Origin: UMGS1124 sp045613165
GTDB lineage: Bacteria; Bacillota_I; Bacilli_A; RF39; UBA660
Assembly: GCA_045613165.1 (NCBI GenBank)
Contig: JAZLAK010000138.1
Coordinates: 1-7,055 of the forward strand
Reading direction: 5' to 3'
Length of the DNA stretch: 7,055 nucleotides
Position numbers and translations under genes: made by a program. How positions within the stretch are numbered: position 1 is the first letter of the stretch; every line of letters starts with the position of its first letter. Of this stretch, positions 1 to 5,422 are shown piece by piece. The notes under the pieces are model-generated. The model was not told the origin of the DNA and did not search any database. It saw only the letters and a program-made list of their open reading frames with translations.

Positions 1-2372
1 TTATTATTTTCTAATTCAAAATATATTTTTTCAGTATTTAATACATAACCTGTTGTAGCAGATTTTTCAACTAAATAATATTCCATACCCTTTATAATAG
101 GAATATCATTTATGATAACTTTACCTTTTTCTGATGTTGTATAATTACCGATTAAAGTTTCTTCTTCACCATCAAACATATAAACTTCAATTATAGTATT
201 TTCTAATGGTTTATTATTTGATGAATCAATTTTTGTAAATTCTAAATTTCCTTTCTTTAAATAATTATTGAAAGAAAATGATAATTTTACTATATCAGTA
301 TATTGGTCTTTATATTTTAATTCAAAAATATGTTCTTCGTTATCAATTAAATGGTTTTCATCTGTACTAGTTTCAACAAGTTTGTATTTTCCTAAATATA
401 AATCATTAACAATGAATTTTCCGTTTATAGTTTTATATGTTCCTATAAGTGAGTCTTTTTCATATATTAATGTTCCATCTTGTGAATAAATATCATCATA
501 AGCATATAAGTTGTAAGATACATCATTTAATAAAATTTCTTCATAAACAAATTTATTATCTTCAATCTTATAATCTTCGCCATATTTAATAATTTCTATT
601 TCTGCTTTTACTTGTTTGTTTTCAAATTTAACTTCTAACATTACACCAAATTCTTTATCATATATAAAATTACTATTTTCATTTATAGAGAATTTTAAAG
701 GTTTTGAATTCCAAACATATCCATCTATAATTTGGTCTTCTAATTCTATGATTTCATAATTTCCTAAACTTAAAGCATAAGGTGTAGTAAATGTACCATT
801 ACTTGTTTCAAATACGCATAAATTTGTCTGAATTGGATAAGTTATGTTTTGACAAACGAATTCATTAGTATCTGTGTTTCTAATCATGAATTTTATACCA
901 TCTCTAACTAAAACTTTTTGTGAGTCTTCATCAACTTTAACAACTTTTAATTTAGATGTAATTTCAGCATTAGAAATTATTTTTGTTATAGGTTCGCTAT
1001 TATTGTTTTGAATTATAACTTCAAAATCTTCTACCTTTTCATAATATTGAGTAGAGTTTTTTTGTTTGAAGATATAAGTTCCATAAGGAAGAGTAATAGT
1101 AGCAAAACCTGAACGATTAGTAGTAATGCTAGAATAATATTTATTATTTGATTTTAAATAAATATCAAAAGTAATATTTGGTTCAGGTGTCATAATACCT
1201 GTTTCATTACTTGCATAAACTTTGAATAAATCAACTTTTCTTTTGATAATATTTTCTTTAACATTCAAATGAACGTGTAAGTTATTATTGCTTAATGAAA
1301 ATCTATATTCTTGTGTATCAAGTAAATAACCTTTACTAGAAGTTCTTTCTTTTAAGATATATGTTTTATTTGGTGCTAGTATATTTCCACTTTCTGCATA
1401 AGAATTTTTATCAGTTGTTAATGTTGTAATTAAATTATAATTTTCATCATAAACATCATAAACAGCTCCTGATAAAACACCATCACTTAATTGTGGAATA
1501 GTAGAGTTAGTATCACTATCTAATTTATTAATACTAACTTTTCCACCAACTATATTAACATTTAAATTAATTTTTAACGGGTCTGCATTTCCCCTTACCA
1601 TAACTCTTTGTGAATCAGGTGCATTATAAACAATTGGTGGAGTAGTGTACTTTGTTGCATTTCTAGTTAAAGTAAGTTTTGCACTGCCAACCCCTTTTGC
1701 AGTTATACTTAAATTATTAAGATTTTTACTTACTGAAATATTATTACTAACACTTTCAATATCATAATTTGCTAGAACACTATTGCTATCAGTTAGATTA
1801 ATAGTTTCGCCAATTACCATATCTCTTGAAGTGTTTGAAAAACTAGGGCGTAGTAAATGATTATCAACTAATCTATTTAACTCAGCCATTTCTTCTTGAA
1901 AAATATCTATTCTATTTCCTTGCAATCTATCTGCAAAGAATATATCTTGTCCTAATGGTGCAACTTGCCAAATCATAAATTGAGTGACAGCATACCATTT
2001 TTTATCTGTATGACTAACATAGTCATCTACATAACCATATCCATAATAAGATAGTAATGTTATTCTTTGCCATTGTTCTTCTGTTAATTGAGCTACACTT
2101 GCTTGATTATAAGTAAAGCCTTCGTATAAAGTTTCTTCGTTTATACTAACACCTGGTTGAATACAATAAACAAATTGATTATCACTTGCTCTTGCAATTA
2201 TATACATATAATCATAAGTATTTTTATCAGGGCCTAGTTTAGTGACATAAACATCAGGAACTTTATCATATTTTTTTATTAAATAATCATTATAAGTATT
2301 TGCATTAACTTTATTTGTAGAACAACTTAAAATAGTTAACAATACTGTTAAATATTTAAATATTCTTTTCAT
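1..2372 (-). CDS. Secreted thioester-domain, Cna-B repeat surface adhesin (C-terminus outside window)
   Basis: The frame starts at ATG 2372 behind AAAGGGGG and stays open for 790 codons to the window edge, so the C-terminus is missing. Residues 1-24 form a signal peptide (likely cut after VNA). Residues about 30-175 match the thioester (TQXA) domain: Cys70 in YCIQPG and Gln131 in AVTQFMIW are the expected pair for an internal Cys-Gln thioester, which in this family bonds covalently to host or neighbour-cell surfaces. Residues 184-262 look like a bacterial Ig-like domain. At least five SpaA/Cna-B units follow (about 276-373, 378-470, 474-590, 590-705, 707 onward). Candidate isopeptide Lys/Glu pairs are K283/E342, K479/E543, K596/E667 and K714/E769. 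The second unit has Lys384 but Lys-Gln where the Glu is expected. An LPxTG anchor would lie beyond base 1. As last gene of a conjugation-like cluster it probably promotes cell contact, which is inferred. The thioester call is strong; the ligand is unknown. Confidence 0.9.
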   Translation of the reverse strand, partial: MKRIFKYLTVLLTILSCSTNKVNANTYNDYLIKKYDKVPDVYVTKLGPDKNTYDYMYIIARASDNQFVYCIQPGVSINEETLYEGFTYNQASVAQLTEEQWQRITLLSYYGYGYVDDYVSHTDKKWYAVTQFMIWQVAPLGQDIFFADRLQGNRIDIFQEEMAELNRLVDNHLLRPSFSNTSRDMVIGETINLTDSNSVLANYDIESVSNNISVSKNLNNLSITAKGVGSAKLTLTRNATKYTTPPIVYNAPDSQRVMVRGNADPLKINLNVNIVGGKVSINKLDSDTNSTIPQLSDGVLSGAVYDVYDENYNLITTLTTDKNSYAESGNILAPNKTYILKERTSSKGYLLDTQEYRFSLSNNNLHVHLNVKENIIKRKVDLFKVYASNETGIMTPEPNITFDIYLKSNNKYYSSITTNRSGFATITLPYGTYIFKQKNSTQYYEKVEDFEVIIQNNNSEPITKIISNAEITSKLKVVKVDEDSQKVLVRDGIKFMIRNTDTNEFVCQNITYPIQTNLCVFETSNGTFTTPYALSLGNYEIIELEDQIIDGYVWNSKPLKFSINENSNFIYDKEFGVMLEVKFENKQVKAEIEIIKYGEDYKIEDNKFVYEEILLNDVSYNLYAYDDIYSQDGTLIYEKDSLIGTYKTINGKFIVNDLYLGKYKLVETSTDENHLIDNEEHIFELKYKDQYTDIVKLSFSFNNYLKKGNLEFTKIDSSNNKPLENTIIEVYMFDGEEETLIGNYTTSEKGKVIINDIPIIKGMEYYLVEKSATTGYVLNTEKIYFELENN

Positions 2373-2395
2373 TATTTCCCCCTTTACTTATACAT

Positions 2396-2423
2396 AAAAA
2401 AAATACCAATTAATTAATTGGTA
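2396..2423 (-). terminator. Rho-independent terminator after the Thr-rich gene
   Basis: Positions 2404-2423 are a perfect 20-bp palindrome. On the minus strand it is followed directly by eight T residues (A run at 2396-2403). The stem is all A/T apart from two G-C pairs per arm, so it is probably leaky. The TAA stop of the Thr-rich gene (2412-2410) lies inside it. The adhesin ATG is only about 24 nt past the T-run, so adhesin expression probably depends on read-through. Confidence 0.7.
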
Positions 2424-3066
2424 CGATTGTATAATCATAGTAATATTTTGTTTCATCATATAAAATTAATTGATAATATGTGTCGCCACAATCATCTTGA
2501 TCACTAGAACAAAAATATCCATAACCTATATCATAATAAATTTTACCCATATCATCACATTTGCTTTCTGTATCAAACTGTGGTCTGAAACTAGTATAAA
2601 ATTTCTTTGGAGTGCAACTTCTGTTAGTAGTAGTTGTAGTAGCAGATGTAGTAGGTGTACTAGTAGTAGTTTCAACTTTGTTTGAAGTTGTTGTACTTTC
2701 AGTTGTTTGAGGTTTTGTCGTATTTAAATTTTTTGTTGTAGTTTTACTACTTGATGATTGTGTAGATTTTGTAGTAGATATTTTTTTAGAAGTAATAGTT
2801 GTACTAGTATTTTGTTTAGTAGTTTTCTTTTTAGTAGTTGTAGTTTCTGTATTTTCAAATATTACATTTGTTATATTTGAAGTGGTTGTACTTTCTGTTG
2901 TAGAATTATTTGTATTTACAGGTTTAGGTTGCTTTTCTTCTTTATCAATATTTATAGAAAATATTAATGAAAGAATAAGAATAGTTAATAAGCTAATATA
3001 AAAGATTAGATTAATTATTTTGGATTTGGATTTTATCCATTGAAGAATTATTGTTAGCTTCTTTAT
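2410..3066 (-). CDS. Thr-rich membrane-anchored protein with a non-canonical (ATA) start
   Basis: I do not recognise the family. A 218-codon frame ends in TAA at 2412-2410. After the preceding in-frame TAG it has no ATG, GTG or TTG before the membrane segment. The best start is ATA at 3066, which would give a typical MKKLTIILQW beginning and lies 11 nt after an AAGGGG ribosome site; the ATC just before it is an alternative. Residues 18-40 form one transmembrane helix or uncleaved signal. Residues 50-148 are a low-complexity Thr/Ser/Lys stalk rich in TTT and STT, a wall-spanning or glycosylatable type of linker. Residues 150-218 form a Tyr/Asp-rich C-terminal head with Cys151, 170, 186 and 193. 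The gene overlaps the end of the 44-residue ORF in the +1 frame. Coupled initiation is the simplest reading; programmed +1 frameshifting or a sequencing error are alternatives. Codon pattern and domain layout argue that it is really translated. Confidence 0.7.
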   Translation of the reverse strand: MKKLTIILQWIKSKSKIINLIFYISLLTILILSLIFSINIDKEEKQPKPVNTNNSTTESTTTSNITNVIFENTETTTTKKKTTKQNTSTTITSKKISTTKSTQSSSSKTTTKNLNTTKPQTTESTTTSNKVETTTSTPTTSATTTTTNRSCTPKKFYTSFRPQFDTESKCDDMGKIYYDIGYGYFCSSDQDDCGDTYYQLILYDETKYYYDYTIVPIN

Positions 3067-3145
3067 GATAAACTATACCCCTTACAAAAGCACTTATAAA
3101 ACCTATACAAATAATAACTAATAAAATTTTAAACAATTTATTCAT
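3011..3145 (-). CDS. Small single-helix membrane peptide, 44 aa
   Basis: The ORF begins at ATG 3145 behind AGAAAGGA at 9-nt spacing and ends in TAA at 3013-3011. Residues 4-26 (KLFKILLVIICIGFISAF and onward) form one hydrophobic helix. The tail is short, polar and Asn-rich, ending IQIQNN. It is not recognised. Its last 55 bases overlap the start of the Thr-rich gene in a different frame, and that gene's AAGGGG ribosome site lies within this ORF. It may therefore also act as a translational coupler. The good ribosome site and the membrane segment support a real gene, but its small size keeps confidence moderate. Confidence 0.6.
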   Translation of the reverse strand: MNKLFKILLVIICIGFISAFVRGIVYHKEANNNSSMDKIQIQNN

Positions 3146-3168
3146 AATAACAAGTCCTTTCTGCCTAC

Positions 3169-3177
3169 ATAATAACA
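3169..3177 (-). promoter_or_regulatory. Possible internal promoter (extended -10)
   Basis: On the minus strand TGTTATTAT (3177-3169) fits an extended -10 of the form TGnTATnAT, about 25 nt before the 44-residue ORF. No good -35 is visible. The gap here (about 70 nt) is the largest within the SSB-to-adhesin stretch, which fits a separate promoter for the surface-protein genes. An imperfect hairpin with a T8 tract in its loop (about 3178-3206) lies just upstream. Confidence 0.3.
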
Positions 3178-3216
3178 CGCTTATAAAAAAAATACAGCGC
3201 CTAAATGTTAAAAAAA

Positions 3217-3549
3217 TTAAATTTCCATATCTTTTGTATTTTCTAATTCATCAGTTTTACTTTTTGATTGTAGGAAACTAACTTTTTCAACAGTAATATT
3301 TAATTGATTATCGTATTTAGATAATCTACCTTTAAGACCGACAAGGTCGCCTTTTTTGCAATACTCAAAACAAGTATCAGCCATTGGACCAAATATTGTG
3401 AAATCTATAAAATCAGTTTCATAAATTCCTTCGCTATTTTTAAATGCTCGTTGAACTGCTACTGTGTTAGTAGAGAAAACCTTTCCGTCTTTTTCAACTT
3501 TTTCAAAGTCTTTTGTTAATCTTCCTATTAAATAAACTAAATTTTGCAT
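3217..3549 (-). CDS. ssb: Single-stranded DNA-binding protein (SSB), short mobile-element type
   Basis: The 110-residue protein has the bacterial SSB OB-fold signature. It opens with MQNLVYLIGRLTKD, has the strand segment NTVAVQRAFKN followed by YETDFIDFTIFG, and then the EYCKKGDLVGLKGRLS stretch, the usual KKG.LV.V.GR motif. SSBs coat single-stranded DNA; on conjugative elements they protect the transferred or replicating strand. It is shorter than typical chromosomal SSB (about 150-170 residues) because the flexible linker is nearly absent. The C-terminus reads KDMEI rather than the DDxPF tip that recruits partner proteins. The start is ATG 3549, behind AAGGGGG lying in the last codons of the upstream gene, so translation is coupled. 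The family call is firm; the transfer role is inferred from context. Confidence 0.93.
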   Translation of the reverse strand: MQNLVYLIGRLTKDFEKVEKDGKVFSTNTVAVQRAFKNSEGIYETDFIDFTIFGPMADTCFEYCKKGDLVGLKGRLSKYDNQLNITVEKVSFLQSKSKTDELENTKDMEI

Positions 3550-3554
3550 AATTT

Positions 3555-3818
3555 TTATACCCCCTTAAATTCTAAATTTAATCTTATTTTTTCTAATTCA
3601 ATTAATAGTCTTTTTAATCTATCTTGATTTAGAGTTTGTTGAAATCTTTTCAACTTCATTTTTTTGTAAAAAATATTTAATAAATTTTCTACAAAGATAA
3701 TATCTTCTAATCCGTCTATTATCTTTTTTTCTACATAATAATTATTAATATCTTTTTTCATAATTTTAAAGTATTGACAAGTTTTTATAATTTCTTTAAT
3801 TAATTTTGTTTGTTCCAT
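3555..3818 (-). CDS. Conserved-context hypothetical protein, 87 aa, all-helical and Lys-rich
   Basis: I do not recognise this protein. It is 87 residues, strongly basic and predicted mostly helical, with segments such as LIKEIIKTCQYFKIMKKD, FVENLLNIFYKKMKLKR and RLLIELEKIRLNLEF. It has no transmembrane helix or signal peptide, so it is probably cytoplasmic. ATG 3818 lies only 2 nt after the TAA of the pilin-like gene and there is no clear ribosome site before it, so it is probably translated by re-initiation. The codons for its C-terminal LEFKGV contain the AAGGGGG of SSB, which starts 5 nt after the stop. Sandwiched between a pilin-like protein and SSB, it is probably an accessory transfer or DNA-processing protein (inference). 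Confidence 0.75.
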   Translation of the reverse strand: MEQTKLIKEIIKTCQYFKIMKKDINNYYVEKKIIDGLEDIIFVENLLNIFYKKMKLKRFQQTLNQDRLKRLLIELEKIRLNLEFKGV

Positions 3819-3820
3819 AA

Positions 3821-4060
3821 TTATTTAAAGTACGCTAATATCCAATTAACAAATTGAACTACTAAATATACAGAAGCACCAGCAATTACTGTTGTCTTTA
3901 TTCTTCTTAAAGAAGCTGCTTTTTGATGGTCTTCTGATGATACCATATATAAAATACAATCTTTTAATACGAAAAAGCCCGTAGCACCAGCCACGAACAA
4001 TTTTAAATAGTTTGAAGCGTCATTAATTAAACGCAATATATTATTTAAGATACTATCCAT
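3821..4060 (-). CDS. Small two-helix membrane protein resembling T4SS pilin (TrbC/VirB2-like)
   Basis: This 79-residue protein has two transmembrane helices: about 20-40 (LKLFVAGATGFFVLKDCILYMV) and about 56-76 (TTVIAGASVYLVVQFVNWIL). A short polar, basic loop, SSEDHQKAASLRRIK, joins them. That hairpin layout, with a D/P-x-x-x-K-A-x-x-x-x-x-I loop and a Gly-rich second helix, is typical of the VirB2/TrbC and Gram-positive T4SS pilin families, which line the mating channel or form a pilus. Unlike VirB2 it has no long cleavable leader; residues 1-18 are amphipathic. The start ATG 4060 follows AAAGGGGG at normal spacing. It is the first gene of the coupled pilin-unknown-SSB run. The two-helix topology is plain from the sequence; the family assignment is by pattern only. 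Confidence 0.7.
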   Translation of the reverse strand: MDSILNNILRLINDASNYLKLFVAGATGFFVLKDCILYMVSSEDHQKAASLRRIKTTVIAGASVYLVVQFVNWILAYFK

Positions 4061-4243
4061 TAATATAACCCCCTTTAAATAATAGTTGATAATTAGTTTT
4101 TAATTTTTTAATAGTTTTAAATTCTTGTAGTTCTGTTAAATTGTTTTGCTTTAAAATTTTCTTTTAATATATATAAAAACCAACCCCCTGATTTTTATAT
4201 CAATACTTTAATATTTTTTTACACCCCCAATCTTTTGTGTAAT
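4061..4243 (-). promoter_or_regulatory. Leader of the pilin-SSB genes with two G-loop hairpins
   Basis: This stretch follows a terminator and precedes the pilin gene. In minus-strand order it holds a 6-bp hairpin (4242-4237 with 4224-4219) and a perfect 9-bp hairpin (4200-4192 with 4179-4171). Each has a 12-nt loop carrying a G4 or G5 run that looks like a ribosome binding site but has no matching start codon. An extended -10-like TGATATAAA (4202-4194) overlaps the second stem and is the best promoter candidate, with a poor -35. A 36-codon frame (4163-4053) is open into the pilin start but lacks a usual start codon. Confidence 0.4.
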
Positions 4244-4269
4244 AAAAAAAGATGTTATTAAAAACACCT
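4244..4269 (-). terminator. Rho-independent terminator after the sigma-like regulator
   Basis: Just after the regulator's TAA, AGGTGTT (4269-4263) pairs with AACATCT (4256-4250) around a 6-nt loop, with one G-U pair. Seven T residues follow (A run 4244-4250). It separates the regulator transcript from the pilin-SSB genes. Confidence 0.75.
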
Positions 4270-4725
4270 TTATTTAAAACACATATAATCTAAACCAAGA
4301 GCACTTATAAATTTTATACTACCACTTTTTTTAATTTCTCGAACTTTTTCTCTACCATAATTAATTAGTTCAGCAATATCATCTTCTGATTTGTTTTTAT
4401 AATAAGTTAATCTAAAAACTTGTTTTTCTAAATCATTTAATTTTCTCAAAGCGATAGTTATTTTAGATAACAATTTTCTTCTTTTATTTTCTAGTCTTGT
4501 CTCTAACATGAAATTCTTAATAGTACATATTTCAATTTGAGAATTGTTAACCGGAATAAATTGTTCGTATCTAACTCTTAAATCCATTGTAATAGATGGT
4601 ATAGCAATTTTATCATCAGTTCTTTTTAAGTACTTAAATAATTTGAAAATATCAGAAATAATATTTCTTACTTTGATATAATCATACAAAGATAATTCGT
4701 TCCTTTCTAGTAGATTGTTTTCCAT
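4270..4725 (-). CDS. Sigma-region-4-like / ArpU-type HTH transcription regulator
   Basis: I choose ATG 4725 (151 residues), 10 nt after the GGGGG at 4740-4736. The frame extends upstream to ATG 4755, but that start would lie against the terminator T-run with no ribosome site. The C-terminal part, residues about 94-140 (LRKLNDLEKQVFRLTYYKNKSEDDIAELINYGREKVREIKKSG), has the form of sigma-70 region 4: L-x-x-L-x-x-x-E, then a helix-turn-helix ending in a basic recognition helix. Phage and ICE regulators of the ArpU/RinA/sigma-like group share it. The N-terminal 90 residues are basic, helical and not recognisable, and no sigma region 2 is present, so it is probably an activator rather than a full sigma factor. 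Its place upstream of the pilin-SSB genes suggests control of transfer genes, which is inferred. Confidence 0.7.
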   Translation of the reverse strand: MENNLLERNELSLYDYIKVRNIISDIFKLFKYLKRTDDKIAIPSITMDLRVRYEQFIPVNNSQIEICTIKNFMLETRLENKRRKLLSKITIALRKLNDLEKQVFRLTYYKNKSEDDIAELINYGREKVREIKKSGSIKFISALGLDYMCFK

Positions 4726-4757
4726 TTTATAAATGCCCCCGTTCCTAATATCCAAAG

Positions 4758-4810
4758 AAAAAGAGTAATAGATATTGAAAATACATTACTTCAAATAATC
4801 TATTACTCTT
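4758..4810 (-). terminator. Strong hairpin terminator/attenuator ahead of the sigma-like regulator
   Basis: A perfect 13-bp inverted repeat (4810-4798 with 4773-4761) is followed on the minus strand by TTTTTCTTT. The first arm begins within the coding part of the 43-residue ORF, and that ORF's stop (4788-4786) lies in the loop. Ribosomes finishing that ORF would cover the first arm, so this may attenuate the regulator gene downstream. Confidence 0.75.
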
Positions 4811-4917
4811 ACATTATTAAAAACTTTTTGATTTTCTGATTTTTGGGGTACAAAACCCATTGAGACTTTATTTGTCACAAAAGGATTTTCATACATAATG
4901 TTAATAAGTGCAATCAT
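4786..4917 (-). CDS. Small ORF, 43 aa, upstream of the sigma-like regulator
   Basis: ATG 4917 follows a GGGGG at 4931-4927 with 9-nt spacing, the same ribosome-site style as the pilin, SSB, regulator and adhesin genes, and a good promoter lies 50 nt upstream. The product starts MIALINIMYENPFVTNKVSM and ends VIDYLK. It has no membrane helix, Cys motif or recognisable domain, so no function can be given. The last codons enter the first arm of a strong terminator hairpin and the TAA falls in its loop. It could be a real small protein or a leader ORF whose translation controls read-through into the regulator gene. Confidence 0.55.
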   Translation of the reverse strand: MIALINIMYENPFVTNKVSMGFVPQKSENQKVFNNVRVIDYLK

Positions 4918-4965
4918 AACATTGTTCCCCCAAGTTCATAAATCTAATTAATTTAATTGATTTTT

Positions 4966-4994
4966 ATGATATACCAATAATTACCAAAAATCAA
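4966..4994 (-). promoter_or_regulatory. Promoter for the 43-aa ORF and regulator
   Basis: On the minus strand TTGATT (4994-4989) and TATCAT (4971-4966) are separated by exactly 17 nt, matching 4/6 and 5/6 consensus bases. Transcription would start near 4959 and give a leader of about 40 nt before ATG 4917. Confidence 0.6.
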
Positions 4995-5065
4995 GCACTA
5001 AATAAGTATTTTGTTTAAAATATTAATTATTATGCTTAAAAGTAATTAAATAATGTACGAATATG

Positions 5066-5166
5066 AAAAAAACATCACTTCAAACATAAAAATAGCACTT
5101 TCGTGCAAGAAAGTGTTAAATCTATGAAGTGGTGATGTCTCTCTGGATACACTTATTTCATATTCT
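5066..5166 (-). ncRNA. Candidate small structured RNA, about 100 nt
   Basis: A promoter (5200-5173) would start transcription at about 5166. The transcript has an unpaired lead of about 28 nt. An outer stem follows, formed by 5138-5125 and 5082-5072 (ACATCAC plus TTCA, with a 3-nt bulge). Inside it is a 9-bp hairpin (5117-5109 with 5102-5094) with a 6-nt loop. Right after the outer stem come seven T residues (A run 5066-5072), so the structure ends as an intrinsic terminator. A 42-codon frame from ATG 5171 crosses the region but has no ribosome site and begins at or before the predicted RNA 5' end. I recognise no known RNA family. It may be a free small RNA of a mobile-element control region, for example antisense or antitoxin-like, but no target is identified. 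Confidence 0.55.
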
Positions 5167-5172
5167 ACCATA

Positions 5173-5200
5173 ATTATAACACCACTTTGTCGGAAGTCAA
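5173..5200 (-). promoter_or_regulatory. Near-consensus promoter of the small RNA
   Basis: On the minus strand TTGACT (5200-5195), a 16-nt spacer and TATAAT (5178-5173) are present. The -10 is preceded by TG to give the extended form TGTTATAAT. This is the strongest minus-strand promoter in the window, and there is no protein gene with a ribosome site behind it. Confidence 0.75.
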
Positions 5201-5365
5201 TTAGGAATAAATCCCGAAAAAAGTTGGTATAAAATGTCGTGTCAAACGCTCGCAAACCCTTATAGTACCTAGGAATTCACAAATAGATACTTTATAGGAT
5301 ACAGGGGGTATTGACAGATATAGATACTTTTTAATTTGAAAAAATTTGCGATAAAATGACAAAAA
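5201..5365. other. Repeat-rich intergenic control region (possible operator, oriT or origin)
   Basis: No supportable gene lies here. The 11-bp sequence ATAGATACTTT occurs at 5283-5293 and 5320-5330. GATAC occurs at 5286, 5298 and 5323. A G5 run sits at 5303-5307. TGACAA is repeated at 5357, 5367 and 5377 with 10-bp spacing, one helical turn, running into the plus-strand promoter. The part at about 5230-5275 is less AT-rich than its surroundings. Such clusters fit protein-binding sites of a divergent control region; a transfer or replication origin is possible but unproven. Confidence 0.4.
5283..5330. repeat. 11-bp direct repeat pair
   Basis: ATAGATACTTT at 5283-5293 is repeated exactly at 5320-5330, 37 bp start to start, flanking a GGGGGTATTGACA stretch. 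Two exact 11-mers this close in non-coding DNA suggest binding sites. Confidence 0.55.
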
Positions 5366-5393
5366 TTGACAATTTGTGACAAACAAATATGAT
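5366..5393 (+). promoter_or_regulatory. Strong promoter of the ochre-interrupted ORF
   Basis: A perfect TTGACA (5366-5371), a 16-nt spacer and TATGAT (5388-5393) are present. Two of the three TGACAA repeats overlap the -35 and spacer, so a protein bound there would block transcription. Confidence 0.75.
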
Positions 5394-5422
5394 ATTTTTG
5401 AATTGTGAAGGAGATGTATTTG

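Noticed and set aside
268..489. 73-codon plus-strand frame
   Set aside because: It lies wholly within the adhesin coding region on the other strand, with no ribosome site and no protein-like pattern.
2470..2685. 71-codon plus-strand frame rich in Ser and Cys
   Set aside because: It is the antisense of the Thr stalk and Cys head of the minus-strand gene; the Ser/Cys richness only mirrors the Thr codons.
2633..2830. Repeated TAGTAGT-like triplets suggesting a microsatellite or CRISPR-like array
   Set aside because: They are Thr/Ser codon runs of the stalk, with no constant repeat length or spacers.
4726..4755. Longer start (ATG 4755) for the sigma-like regulator
   Set aside because: It abuts the terminator T-run and lacks a ribosome site, whereas ATG 4725 has GGGGG at 10-nt spacing.
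5046..5255. 69-codon minus-strand frame across the small RNA
   Set aside because: No ribosome site precedes any of its ATGs, it runs through promoter and terminator elements, and the in-frame ATG at 5171 lies at or before the predicted RNA 5' end.
5234..5272. 12-codon plus-strand ORF starting at ATG 5234
   Set aside because: There is only a weak upstream purine run and no promoter; it is too short to support.
5311..5339. Promoter using TTGACA at 5311-5316
   Set aside because: No acceptable -10 is found at 15-19 nt spacing; the box is more likely part of the repeat cluster.
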